A DNA stretch of 64,000 nucleotides from Actinomadura formosensis NBRC 14204 (GTDB lineage Bacteria; Actinomycetota; Actinomycetes; Streptosporangiales; Streptosporangiaceae): the NCBI RefSeq assembly GCF_001552155.1, contig NZ_BCQQ01000010.1:21470-85469 (forward strand). Direction: 5' to 3'. Positions 1 through 8,916 of the stretch are shown one piece after another. Positions within the stretch are counted from its first letter, which is position 1; each line of letters starts with the position of its first letter. Made by a program: the position numbers and the translations under genes. Under the pieces are notes generated by a model. The model ran no database searches, was not told where the DNA came from, and worked only from the letters and a program-made list of their open reading frames with translations.

Positions 1-2
1 CG

Positions 3-3000
3 CCGCGCCCCGAGTTCCAGCCCGCCAACGACGTCGAACGCGAACTGCTGCGGGCCGCCGCGAACAACGACCACGACCTGTTCCTGCAGACGCTCGCCGA
101 CACCGACGTCCTGCTGCCCGTCCCGGACGACATGGACTACGCGCTGCGTCCGGGCCGTCCCGGTTTCCCCTGGCAGACCCGGGAGGTGGACGGCGCCACG
201 GTCGTGCCGGTCTTCACCTCCCCCGAACGCCTCACCGAGGCGTCCGGCCCGGGCGCCGAGTACATCAAGCTGCCGTTCACCGTCGCCCTGCGCTACTGGC
301 CGAACCACGACTGGCTGCTCGCCATCAACTCCGGCTCCCCCGCCGGCGGGACCGTCCACGCCCAGCAGCTTCCCGGCCTCGCGACCTGGGCCGACCAGCG
401 CGCCGCCCAGCGCATGACGGACCGCTTCGAACCGCAGAACGACATCGAACAGCGCCTCTTCGAGGTCGCCCGCCGACGCGACACCGACACCTTCTACACG
501 CTCCTTCTCGGCGCCCAGGTCCTGGTGCCCGCCGACGCGGACACCCCGTGGGGCATCGTCCCCGGCGACCCCGACTTCCCGTGGCGCCCCGTCCCCGTCC
601 ACGGGCGGACGTCGATCCAGGTCTTCACGTCCCTGCGGTGGATGAACGAGGCCATCGGCTCGTCCCGCTTCATCATGCCGAGCCTGCACGAGATGATCGC
701 CGCCTGGCCGGACACGGACTGGACGCTCGTCCTCAACCCCGGGACCCCGATCGACGCGTCCATGCCGGGTGACCAGATCCGCACCCTGCGCGGCCCGGCG
801 ACCCCGCCGTCGGCGTCCACGCCCCCGCCCCCGGAGACCCCGGCGGTCCCGGTGGCCCCCGCCGTCCCCTCGGCCGGCGAAGAGCTGCACGGCACCCTGG
901 GACGCCACGCGGGCACGCCGCACGAGGACGCTCCGGGCGATGCGGGCCCGCCCCCCGTACCGAGCAGCTCGGGTCCAGCCGGCGGGCCGGGCCTTGAGCC
1001 CACGACGCCTCCGGGCGGAGTGCCCCAGGCGGAACACCGCGCGCCCGACCTGCCCGGCCCGGCCCGGCCCGGCCGCCACGCTGGCCTCCCCGCCGAAGAA
1101 GCACTGGGCAGTGGTACACCCGATGGCCCCGCCCCAGCGGAGCCCGGTCTCCCGCCGGCCGGCGCCGAGGGCGTTTCCAGCGAGCCGATCGATCTCGCAA
1201 ACCCCGGTTCAGGCGATGAGCCTGCGGCAGGACGTGAACCCACGGCCCACCCCACCCCGCAAGCGTCCGGCGGGCCGCAGAACAGCGCCCCACCTGTCGA
1301 AACGGAAGATCCCACCGGTACCACCGGTGAGCCCTCCAGCCTCCCCCCAAGCACTCCTCACGACCCCGCTTCGGGCGGCACAGGCACATTCCACACGCAG
1401 GGCCTCGCCAGTGAGCCCGATAGCGTCCCGAACGCCGCTCCAGGCGGGGAGCCTGGAACGAGCCCTGAACCCACGGCCCACCGCGACCCCCGCCCGTCCG
1501 GCATGTCCGGCGCCCCGGAAGAACCAGGCCGCCACACGGGCATGCCCGGCCGACCGCATGGCAGCGCCGCACCCGCCGGAACGGGCGACCCCACCGGCGA
1601 ACTCTCCGCCCCGGGCACAGCCCACGAAGCCGCTCCGGGCGGCGCAGGCGCGTCCAGCCCGCCGCAGGATCTTGCGGGCGGCGCGAACACCGGTCCGGAC
1701 GTCCGGCCCGGCACGAGCCCGGAAGCCGCGGCGCACGACGCGCCTCTGGCGCCTGACCCGTCCAGTACGACGGAAGACATCGGCATACCGGGCGTTCCCC
1801 AGGAAGGCGTGCCGATCAGCGTTATCGCCACCGAGGCGGCGGGCGGGCACGGCGCAGCAGACCTCGGAGGCCGGCACGGAAGTGAGCCGGGCGGTTCGGG
1901 CGCGTCCCCCACGCAGGACATCGGCGGCGAGCCGGGCGCGGGACGTGGACCGGTGCCGCACACCGGCCCTCGCGCGCCTGACACACCGGGAGCGCCGGAG
2001 CCGCCCGCGGGCATGCCCGGCTCGCCGCGCACAGGTGCGCAGGGCAGCATCGCCGGCACGCCCACCGGCCCCGGCACGGAGGACCTCAGCCGCCGCCCGG
2101 GCTCAGCACACGAGCCCGCTCCGGGCGGCGCGGGCGCGGCCGGGACGGGGGACGTTGACGCCGATCCCGACGGTGAGCCCGGTGCGGTCCTGGAAGCCCC
2201 GGCACAGGACGCCCCACGCACGCCCAGTGCGCCGCACGAAGGCCCGCAACCCGGCGAGGCCGGTGAACGCGGCACGGACGAGTTCGGCCGGCACCCGGGC
2301 GCACTCCATGACAGCGGACCCGGCGACGGCGCGGGCAACGCGCGGAGCGTTGGCGGGGCCGGCACCGAACATCCCGGCGAGGCCCGGCGGGAGGGGGCCG
2401 CGGCCGTGCCCGGCCCGCGGGCCCTGCGGGCCGTCGAGGAGCCGGAGCCGGTGTTCGAGCCGGGCAACCGGGTCGACCAGGAACTCTACGAGGCCGCGCT
2501 GAGCGGGGACCCCGACGCGTTCCTGCGGGTGCTGCTCAACGCGAACGTGCTCGTGCCGATTCCGGATGAGGCGCCGCTCGAAGTGACGCCGATGCAGCGG
2601 GAGTTCCGGTGGGACGCGGCGCTGCGCGGGGAGTCGGCGGTCCAGGTGTTCACGTCGCTGGTGCGGCTGCGCGAGGTGCTGCCGCAGTCCCGGTTCGTCT
2701 ACGCGGACTTCCGGGAGCTGATCGGCGCATGGCCCCGGGACGACTGGGCGATGCTGCTCAACCCGGGGACGCGCATCGGGGCGTCGCTGCAGGGCGACCA
2801 GGTGCGGGCGCTCAGCGAGTGGGCGATGCGGATCGGGCTCGTCCCGGCGCGGCCCGAAGTGCCGCTCCCGCCGCCGCGGCCGGAGCCGTCCGCGGCGCAG
2901 CTGCCGTCCGACCCCGACGACCGCGTCTCGGCCCCGACGATCATGCAGAAGGTCGTCCCGCACGGGCACGTCGCCTGGTACCTGGAGCAGGGCTACGACC

Positions 3001-3452
3001 GGGTCGGCGGCTTCGTCCACTCGACCGCGGACGTCGCCGAGCTGCAGACGCCCGTCCAGTTGTACGAGGCACTGGGGCTGCTCTACGCCGACTCGTCGTT
3101 CTCACTGGCCGACGAGGGCGTGTACGTCATCCGGTGGCCCGCGTACTGCCCTGATCTGTACCGGGTTCCGTTCGGCGGACAGGACGAGGCGGAGATGGCC
3201 GCCTGGGGCGAGGCCGGCTGGGTCATCGAGCGGCCGCCGTTCCTGGGCGGCGGCTTCGCGCCGGGAAGCGCCGGGTCGATCCGCGAATACAAGGTCGACA
3301 GCGTCCGGCTGCCGTACGGCGCGGAGATGTACTACCTCGGCCGCGACCGTTCCGAGCGGTTCGTGGCGATGTACGACCCCGACCGGCTCGCCTGGCTGCG
3401 GCCGGAGCCGAGTCCGGAGGTCCGGGACGGGTGGACGGAGGCCACGCAGTGA
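3..3452 (+). CDS. SseB-repeat protein with giant Pro/Gly-rich linker (5' partial)
   Basis: The reading frame is open from the first base of the window, so the true start lies upstream; the first internal ATG is at 132. Three copies of an SseB-like domain are visible (about 15-415, 427-795 and 2455-2860). Each opens with an F-x-P-x-N-x-(V/I)-(E/D) motif and carries V-F-T-S and W-P-x-x-D-W signatures. Repeats 2 and 3 are separated by roughly 540 residues of Pro, Gly, Ala and acidic low-complexity sequence. A C-terminal region of about 170 residues (2940-3450) is unrelated to the repeats and I do not recognise it. SseB-type domains occur in actinobacterial accessory and secretion-associated proteins of unknown biochemistry. 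The next gene overlaps the stop codon, so the two are probably translated together. Confidence 0.75.
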   Translation, partial: PRPEFQPANDVERELLRAAANNDHDLFLQTLADTDVLLPVPDDMDYALRPGRPGFPWQTREVDGATVVPVFTSPERLTEASGPGAEYIKLPFTVALRYWPNHDWLLAINSGSPAGGTVHAQQLPGLATWADQRAAQRMTDRFEPQNDIEQRLFEVARRRDTDTFYTLLLGAQVLVPADADTPWGIVPGDPDFPWRPVPVHGRTSIQVFTSLRWMNEAIGSSRFIMPSLHEMIAAWPDTDWTLVLNPGTPIDASMPGDQIRTLRGPATPPSASTPPPPETPAVPVAPAVPSAGEELHGTLGRHAGTPHEDAPGDAGPPPVPSSSGPAGGPGLEPTTPPGGVPQAEHRAPDLPGPARPGRHAGLPAEEALGSGTPDGPAPAEPGLPPAGAEGVSSEPIDLANPGSGDEPAAGREPTAHPTPQASGGPQNSAPPVETEDPTGTTGEPSSLPPSTPHDPASGGTGTFHTQGLASEPDSVPNAAPGGEPGTSPEPTAHRDPRPSGMSGAPEEPGRHTGMPGRPHGSAAPAGTGDPTGELSAPGTAHEAAPGGAGASSPPQDLAGGANTGPDVRPGTSPEAAAHDAPLAPDPSSTTEDIGIPGVPQEGVPISVIATEAAGGHGAADLGGRHGSEPGGSGASPTQDIGGEPGAGRGPVPHTGPRAPDTPGAPEPPAGMPGSPRTGAQGSIAGTPTGPGTEDLSRRPGSAHEPAPGGAGAAGTGDVDADPDGEPGAVLEAPAQDAPRTPSAPHEGPQPGEAGERGTDEFGRHPGALHDSGPGDGAGNARSVGGAGTEHPGEARREGAAAVPGPRALRAVEEPEPVFEPGNRVDQELYEAALSGDPDAFLRVLLNANVLVPIPDEAPLEVTPMQREFRWDAALRGESAVQVFTSLVRLREVLPQSRFVYADFRELIGAWPRDDWAMLLNPGTRIGASLQGDQVRALSEWAMRIGLVPARPEVPLPPPRPEPSAAQLPSDPDDRVSAPTIMQKVVPHGHVAWYLEQGYDRVGGFVHSTADVAELQTPVQLYEALGLLYADSSFSLADEGVYVIRWPAYCPDLYRVPFGGQDEAEMAAWGEAGWVIERPPFLGGGFAPGSAGSIREYKVDSVRLPYGAEMYYLGRDRSERFVAMYDPDRLAWLRPEPSPEVRDGWTEATQ

Positions 3453-3817
3453 TCCGGGACGGGTACGTCGCGCGCTGGCTCGGACGCGACTTCGAGGCCG
3501 CGCCGGGCGCCGACGGCGAGGTCAGGCTGTACGCGCCCGGCCCGACGGACGGGTTCGAGGAACTGCGGCCCGGACGCTTCCGCCGCATCGTCCCCGCGTC
3601 CGAGGTCGAGGACCTCCGGTACGTCCGGACGACGTGCCGCTGGCGCGGTGAGCGGTTCGTCATCGTCGGCGAGCACGAGACCTGGGTGCGCGTCGAATAC
3701 ATGGGCGGGCGGGCCCCGGTCGCCGAGGCTCTCGGGCTCGACCGCGTCGACCAGGGCATCTGGCAGGCGTGGGCCCCCGGCGCGGAGATCGAGGACGTCC
3801 GGGAAGAGTTCATCTGA
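3449..3817 (+). CDS. Hypothetical protein coupled to the SseB-repeat gene
   Basis: A 122-residue protein that I do not recognise. I chose the GTG at 3449 because it overlaps the upstream TGA (GTGA) and is preceded by a GGAGG at 3435-3439. A GTG at 3431 would place the start inside that Shine-Dalgarno site. The protein is acidic, rich in Arg, Glu and aromatic residues, has no signal peptide or membrane segment, and looks like a small globular cytoplasmic protein. Overlap with the SseB-repeat gene suggests a shared transcript and a functional partnership. Confidence 0.7.
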   Translation: MIRDGYVARWLGRDFEAAPGADGEVRLYAPGPTDGFEELRPGRFRRIVPASEVEDLRYVRTTCRWRGERFVIVGEHETWVRVEYMGGRAPVAEALGLDRVDQGIWQAWAPGAEIEDVREEFI

Positions 3818-3935
3818 CCCCGGATGGACTTGATTTGCCCCGGTGATCCGTGTTCGCATGATTCCCGAGGCGATCCCTCAGTAGTGAATATCTGGCACAG
3901 GCGCTCAACGGCGAGGCGACGGAGGTGCTACGGCA

Positions 3936-4991
3936 GTGCTCTGCCGATCGGCGGTCAAACCGGTGTTCATCGGTCTCGGTGCGGCGGCCGTCCTCGCCGC
4001 CGGCGGCACATCAGCCATAGCCGCACCCCCGTCCCCCTCAGGCTCGGCCTCACCGTCCGCCTCCCGGCCGGCCACCACGGGCAGGCTCGCGGTGAGCATC
4101 AGCCCGCATGCTTCCGAGGCGGGCCCCGGTGACAGGGTGACGTTGCGGACGCACATCGAGGCCGTGGACGGCAGAGTCTCCGGCATCAAGGTCGAGCGCA
4201 TCGTGGCGACCCCGCAGTCGGCGGACGCGACGGTCGAGAGCAGGTGCCTCTCTCCGTTCCAGGCCTCCGACTGCACCATCGAGAAGCTCAAGAGCGGCGA
4301 GTCCGCGAACGTCGAGTCGACGGTGTCCGTCCCCAAGTCCACGAAGAAAACGGTGACGGTGACGGTCACCGTGATCGTGAGTGCGACCGGGCTGAAGGAC
4401 TCGACTCCGACCGCCACCGTCACCTACGTCGTGCCGGAGCAGTCCCCGACCCCGACCCCGACCAAGTCGCCCACCGCCTCACCGACGAAGAAGCCGACGC
4501 CGACCAAGAAGCCGGCCAAGCCGTCACCCAGTCACACGTCGTCGTCCGGGACGTCCCACGGGGGCTCGGGTGGCGGCGGCGGGTCCTCGTCCAGTGGCGG
4601 GTCGTCGTCCAGTGGCGGGTCGTCGTCCACCGGGACGGGGACCAGCACGAGCGGATACGTTCCGCCGACACCGAACTCCTCATTCGACGCCAAGCCCCCC
4701 GAGGTGGCGTTGCCGCAGATCCAGGCGCCCAGCCCGTCGGTCGCACCGAGCCCGGTGCCCGGGTCGGGGACACCGCAGAGCCGGTTGCAGGGCAACAAGG
4801 CGCCCGTCGCGCAGGACCTCACGTTCGAGCGGATGGCGAGCACGCAGATCGCCTGGCTCGCCGCCCTGCTGGTCGCGTTCTCGCTCCTGCTCACCCAACT
4901 GCGGCTCGGGCGGCGGCACACGCCGGCCGCCGCCGCGAAACGCGTGCGGGGAACCCACCGCCGCCCCCGCCGCGGCATGTTCGGCAAGTAA
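3936..4991 (+). CDS. Secreted, membrane-anchored Ser/Thr/Pro-rich surface protein
   Basis: A 351-residue exported protein. The GTG start at 3936 follows a GGAGG at 3921-3925. Residues 1-30 form a signal peptide ending near A-I-A-A-P. Residues about 50-170 look like an immunoglobulin-type beta domain with two Cys (C-L-S-P-F and S-D-C-T). Residues about 175-260 are a Pro/Thr/Lys then Ser/Gly-rich stalk. A hydrophobic segment near residues 305-322 is followed by an Arg/Lys-rich tail, consistent with C-terminal membrane anchoring. The layout resembles cell-wall-spanning stalk proteins. The same stalk and beta-domain style recurs in the two sigma-factor fusions at 8.9-12.1 kb. Ligand and function are unknown. 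Confidence 0.7.
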   Translation: MLCRSAVKPVFIGLGAAAVLAAGGTSAIAAPPSPSGSASPSASRPATTGRLAVSISPHASEAGPGDRVTLRTHIEAVDGRVSGIKVERIVATPQSADATVESRCLSPFQASDCTIEKLKSGESANVESTVSVPKSTKKTVTVTVTVIVSATGLKDSTPTATVTYVVPEQSPTPTPTKSPTASPTKKPTPTKKPAKPSPSHTSSSGTSHGGSGGGGGSSSSGGSSSSGGSSSTGTGTSTSGYVPPTPNSSFDAKPPEVALPQIQAPSPSVAPSPVPGSGTPQSRLQGNKAPVAQDLTFERMASTQIAWLAALLVAFSLLLTQLRLGRRHTPAAAAKRVRGTHRRPRRGMFGK

Positions 4992-5343
4992 CCGCACCGC
5001 GTCACGTTCGCACCGTTACCTGGCCCATCCGTCACGGGAGTCCCGGGTACACACAGGAATGACGACCGGCCCACGACGATGGTCTCTTCACCGTTGTCAA
5101 GCAATGCCAATCCAGCCAGACCAATTTCTCGGGTGGACAGGAAAGGCCGGGGCCACGCAAATCGCCTTGCGGGTCTTCGGGGGCGGTCCAGGAGAGTCAA
5201 GCCGCGGGCGCGGACACGGGTGTTCCCGGTGCTGGTCACCCACCCCTCCATCAGGGCGAAATGACTGGTGGATGCGCCCGGCCGGCCGGGCGGAGAACGG
5301 AGCGAGTGCGTATTATCCGCTTTTCAAAAATGCTCTCAGTTGA
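4992..5343 (+). other. Intergenic region without a recognised gene
   Basis: About 350 bases separate the surface-protein gene from the convergent RNA methyltransferase gene. I see no convincing coding frame. A perfect 18-nt palindrome of C and G lies at 5275-5292 and could form a terminator-like hairpin, although no T-run follows it. Confidence 0.4.
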
Positions 5344-6159
5344 TCAATCTTTGGTGAGGGTGTAGCAGGCTATTGCGGCGGCGGCCACGACATTGAGGGA
5401 ATCGACGCCGCGGGCCAGGGCCGTTTCTTTCATGGGAATGCGGACGCGGTGATCGGCCTCGTTCAGCCAGCGGGACGAAAGACCGTCCCCCTCGGCGCCC
5501 AGGAGCAGCGCCCGGCGATCGGCCGTTTTCACCTCGTCGATGGGTTCCGCGTCCGGGGACGGAGTCAGGGCGAGGAGTTGGAACCCGGCGGCGCGGATCA
5601 GGGCCAGGTCGTTGTGCCAGTCGGTCATGCGGGCGTACGGGAGGGCGAAGACGGCGCCCATGGAGACCTTGACCGCGCGGCGGTAGAGGGGATCGGCGCA
5701 GCGGGGGGCGAGGACTGCGGCGTCGACGCCGAGGGCCGCCGCGCAGCGGAAGATCGCGCCGATGTTGGTGTGGTCGACGATGTCCTCGCAGATGATGAGG
5801 CTGCGGGCGGTGGTGAGGACGGTGCTCAGCGGGGGCAGCGGGAGGCGTTCGAGGGACGCCAGGGCGCCGCGGTGCACCTGGAAGCCGGTGATCGACTCCA
5901 TGGTGGCGTCGTCCGCGACGTAGACGGGGGCGTCCAGGCCGTCCAGGACGTCCGCGAGAGGGGCGGCCCAGCGGCGCGCCATCAGCAGGGACCGGACGGG
6001 GTGGCCGGCACCGATCGCGCGGCGGATCACCTTCTCGCCCTCCGCGACGAACAGGCCGTGCTCGGCCTCCAGGCTCTTGCGGAGGTTCACGTCGCGGAGC
6101 CGTACATAGTCGGCGATCCGCGGGTCGGCGGGGTCGGAGACGGGGATCAGATCGGCCAT
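5344..6159 (-). CDS. TrmH/SpoU-family RNA 2'-O-methyltransferase
   Basis: A 271-residue SpoU-class methyltransferase predicted to transfer a methyl group from SAM to a ribose 2'-hydroxyl of rRNA or tRNA. All three SPOUT motifs are visible: motif 1 with N-I-G-A-I-F-R, motif 2 with L-L-L-G-A-E-G-D-G-L, and motif 3 with R-I-P-M-x-(E/T) followed by S-L-N-V-A-type residues (V-D-S-L-N-V-V). An N-terminal substrate-binding region of about 95 residues precedes the SPOUT fold, as is usual. I chose the ATG at 6159 (M-A-D-L-I); an in-frame start at 6186 would only add a basic tail. The exact RNA target cannot be read from the sequence. Confidence 0.9.
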   Translation of the reverse strand: MADLIPVSDPADPRIADYVRLRDVNLRKSLEAEHGLFVAEGEKVIRRAIGAGHPVRSLLMARRWAAPLADVLDGLDAPVYVADDATMESITGFQVHRGALASLERLPLPPLSTVLTTARSLIICEDIVDHTNIGAIFRCAAALGVDAAVLAPRCADPLYRRAVKVSMGAVFALPYARMTDWHNDLALIRAAGFQLLALTPSPDAEPIDEVKTADRRALLLGAEGDGLSSRWLNEADHRVRIPMKETALARGVDSLNVVAAAAIACYTLTKD

Positions 6160-6291
6160 GCCCCCAGTCTGCCGCCGCCGGGCCACCGGACGGTTCGTAC
6201 CAGCTTGATCGCAGGATGTGAGAGCTGAGAGTAATGCCAGGATCGTCAGGCCATACGGTGATGACCTGCGTCATTATCACTTTTGATCTCT

Positions 6292-6320
6292 TTGTAACCT
6301 CTGGTTCGTACTACTACAGT
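6292..6320 (+). promoter_or_regulatory. Candidate promoter of the VWA gene
   Basis: TTGTAA (6292-6297) and TACAGT (6315-6320) are separated by 17 bases, a plausible housekeeping-sigma promoter. A possible GTG start at 6319 overlaps this -10 box, which supports the ATG at 6364 as the real start of the following gene. Confidence 0.4.
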
Positions 6321-6363
6321 GCCGGGGAGCATCGGCGGGTTTCGGGTGAATCGAGGGCAGGGC

Positions 6364-8640
6364 ATGAGCGGACGTCATCGCAATGACTTCCCCGAGGGGA
6401 TGGACGGCGGCTACGACCCGTCCAGACCCGTCTTCGGCCCGGCCAACGATGGGTCGTCCGACTGGTTCGGACCGCGGGACGGCCAGAGCGGGCCGCTCTC
6501 CCAGCCCCCGGCCGGGCCGCAGGGCGCGCCGCCCGGCGCGCCGGGTGAGGCGCCGGAGTGGTTCACGCCGCGCCAGTCGTCCGAGGAGCCGGTCTACGGT
6601 TCCGGCGGCACCTCCGATGCGGGCGGCTACGGGCTCGGACGGTCCGGTGGACACCCCCAGGGTGAACCGCGCTCCGCGTCCCCGCAGGGCCCCCCGCCCG
6701 AATCCTCGCCGCTCGCCGGCACCGGGTACAGCGAGTACGACTCGATCCGGAGTTCGGACGGCGGCCCGCCCGGTGCCTTCGGCGGTGGTTCGGGCGGCTC
6801 CGGCGGTTACGGCGGCGGTCCCGGTGGTCCGGGGCGTTCCGGCGGCTATGGCGGGGGCGGTTCGGGCGGCTATGGCGGGGGCGGTTCGGGCGGCTACGAG
6901 TACGGGCGCCGCAGGCGCAAGCGCAGCGCGACCGCGCTGATCGGGCCGATGGCCGGGGCGGTGGGTCTCGCGGTGCTGCTCGGCGTCGGCGTCTACGCGT
7001 TCGCCGAGAGCGGCGGCGGCTGCTCCGGCGACGACGCGATGAACCTGTCCGTCGCGGCGGCGCCCGACATCGCGCCGGCCGTGGAGAAGGCCGCCGGACG
7101 CTTCAACGACACCAAGCACAAGGTCGACGGCAAGTGCGTCAAGGCGACGGTGAAGAAGACCGAGTCGTCGGCGGTGACGACCCTGCTGTCCGGGCAGGCC
7201 GTGACGAACGAGCGCCCGGACGTGTGGATCCCCGACTCGTCCATGTGGATCTCGCTGGCCCAGTCGAACGCCGAGAAGGGCGCCGACCAGGGCGGCGTCG
7301 TCTCCACCAAGACCTCCGTCGCGACGAGCCCGATCGTCATCGGGCTGCCGCGGTCGCTTGCGATGCAGTTGAAGCAGCAGGGCATCACCGCCAGCCCGTC
7401 CTGGGACAACCTGCTGAAGGCCGCCGGCGGTGTCGCGGGCGGCGCGGTGACCAAGAACCAGATGATCCCGGCCGGTTCGGTGCGGCTGGTCGTGCCCGAC
7501 CCGATGAGGAACGCGGCGGGCATGGGCTCGCTCATGGTCACGAGCACGCTGCTGGCGAACGACCCCAACCGCGACTCGATCTTCACCGGCATCGTCCGGA
7601 CGGTCCGGGAGAGCACCGTCCCCACGGTGGAGGCGGAGTTCGCGGCGTTCCGCAAGGAGGGCGGCGGCAAGAAGCCGATCTCGCTGTCGTCCGAGCAGTC
7701 GCTCTTCCAGTACAACAGGACGAAGCCGGACGAGCCGGCGGTGGCGCTGTACCCGATCGAGGGCACGCTGTCGATGGACTACCCGTTCGCCGTCACCAGC
7801 AAGGATTCCGGCAAGCAGAAGGGCGCCCGCCTGCTGGAGCAGGCGATGACCACCGAGGCCACCCGCAAGGACGTCCACGAGCTGGGCTTCCGCACCCCGG
7901 ACGGCAAGGCGCCGACCGGCTTCACCCAGGCGGCCGGGGTCAGCCCGGCCAGGCCGCGGCAGTTGCCCGCGCCGAAGCGCGAGGACGTAGCGAAGGTCAT
8001 GCAGGCGTGGGCGAAGCTGTCGCTCGGGCTGCGCATGGTGACGCTGGTCGACGTGTCCGGCTCGATGGCGGAGAAGGTCGGCCCGAACGTCGACCGGCTG
8101 CAGGCCATCGCGCAGGTGTCGCAGGGCGGCCTCAGCATGATGTCGAACGACACCGAACTCGGCCTGTGGCTGTTCTCCACGAACATGAACGGCGACCTGC
8201 CGTACAAGGTGGCGGTGCCGATCGGCTCGCTCGGTGAGCGGATCGGGTCCAACACCCGGCGCGGCCTCGTCCTGTCGGCGCTCAACCAGATGCGGCCGAA
8301 GGCGACCGGCGACACCGGCCTGTACCGGACGATGCTGGCCGCGTACAAGGAGATGAACAAGACCTACAAGCCGGAGTTCGGCAACTCGATCCTGCTGCTG
8401 ACGGACGGCAAGAACGACGACGACGGCGGTCCCACGCTGGCGGAGACGCTGAAGCAGCTGAAGGCCATGCAGGACCCGAACAAGCCGATCCAGGTCAACA
8501 TGATCGGGTTCGGCAAGGGCGTGGACCGGGGCGAGCTGGAGCAGATCGCCGCGGCGACGAACGGCAACGTCCAGGTCGCGCAGACCCGGCAGGAGATCTC
8601 CAGGATCTTCCTGAAGATGCTGTCCCGCCGGATCCAATGA
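6364..8640 (+). CDS. Membrane protein with solute-binding-like and VWA domains
   Basis: A 758-residue protein. Residues 1-180 are disordered, rich in Gly, Pro and Ser with G-G-Y-G-G repeats, and presumably cytoplasmic. One transmembrane helix lies at about 190-214 after an R-R-R-R-K-R-S stop-transfer cluster. Residues about 225-540 resemble a periplasmic solute-binding protein (VAAAPDIAP, W-I-P-D-S). Residues about 555-758 form a von Willebrand factor A domain with the MIDAS motif D563-V-S565-G-S567. VWA domains bind metal-coordinated protein ligands, so the extracellular part is probably an adhesion or complex-assembly module. The ATG at 6364 follows a GAGGGCAGGG stretch. It lies upstream of the two membrane-tethered sigma fusions but is probably transcribed separately. 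Confidence 0.82.
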   Translation: MSGRHRNDFPEGMDGGYDPSRPVFGPANDGSSDWFGPRDGQSGPLSQPPAGPQGAPPGAPGEAPEWFTPRQSSEEPVYGSGGTSDAGGYGLGRSGGHPQGEPRSASPQGPPPESSPLAGTGYSEYDSIRSSDGGPPGAFGGGSGGSGGYGGGPGGPGRSGGYGGGGSGGYGGGGSGGYEYGRRRRKRSATALIGPMAGAVGLAVLLGVGVYAFAESGGGCSGDDAMNLSVAAAPDIAPAVEKAAGRFNDTKHKVDGKCVKATVKKTESSAVTTLLSGQAVTNERPDVWIPDSSMWISLAQSNAEKGADQGGVVSTKTSVATSPIVIGLPRSLAMQLKQQGITASPSWDNLLKAAGGVAGGAVTKNQMIPAGSVRLVVPDPMRNAAGMGSLMVTSTLLANDPNRDSIFTGIVRTVRESTVPTVEAEFAAFRKEGGGKKPISLSSEQSLFQYNRTKPDEPAVALYPIEGTLSMDYPFAVTSKDSGKQKGARLLEQAMTTEATRKDVHELGFRTPDGKAPTGFTQAAGVSPARPRQLPAPKREDVAKVMQAWAKLSLGLRMVTLVDVSGSMAEKVGPNVDRLQAIAQVSQGGLSMMSNDTELGLWLFSTNMNGDLPYKVAVPIGSLGERIGSNTRRGLVLSALNQMRPKATGDTGLYRTMLAAYKEMNKTYKPEFGNSILLLTDGKNDDDGGPTLAETLKQLKAMQDPNKPIQVNMIGFGKGVDRGELEQIAAATNGNVQVAQTRQEISRIFLKMLSRRIQ

Positions 8641-8656
8641 TCACTCTCCGGTGATC
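8639..8656 (+). terminator. Weak terminator-like hairpin after the VWA gene
   Basis: A 6-bp inverted repeat (GATCAC and GTGATC) with a 6-nt loop starts at the stop codon of the VWA gene. It is followed by only a short T-containing stretch. Confidence 0.3.
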
Positions 8657-8916
8657 TTACGGATGCGTCAGGTAGTTTCTGAATTTTTCCTGCCGGTCGC
8701 TGTGAACCCGGCACGGGAGTCGATCGTCAATCTAGTGGAGGCCCGACGGGGAGCGGGGCCGTCGGGCCTCCGACCTACTTTCCCACCCGGCTCGTCACGG
8801 GGAAGTGGCCGCCGGTGCGGCGGCGGGAAAGTCTTGTCGCTCCCTTTTCTTGGATCTTCCAGCCCGTCCCTGATGATGCGGACGCGGAATCCGAACACAG
8901 CCCGCGGGAGGACCTT

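Noticed and set aside
6780..6900. Tandem GGC-rich repeats suggesting a CRISPR or satellite
   Set aside because: They encode a Gly/Ser/Tyr-rich segment of the membrane protein and have no spacer structure. No CRISPR array was seen in the window.
6277..8637. A 786-codon minus-strand frame opposite the VWA gene
   Set aside because: Low-complexity antisense product; the plus-strand protein has clear VWA and membrane features.
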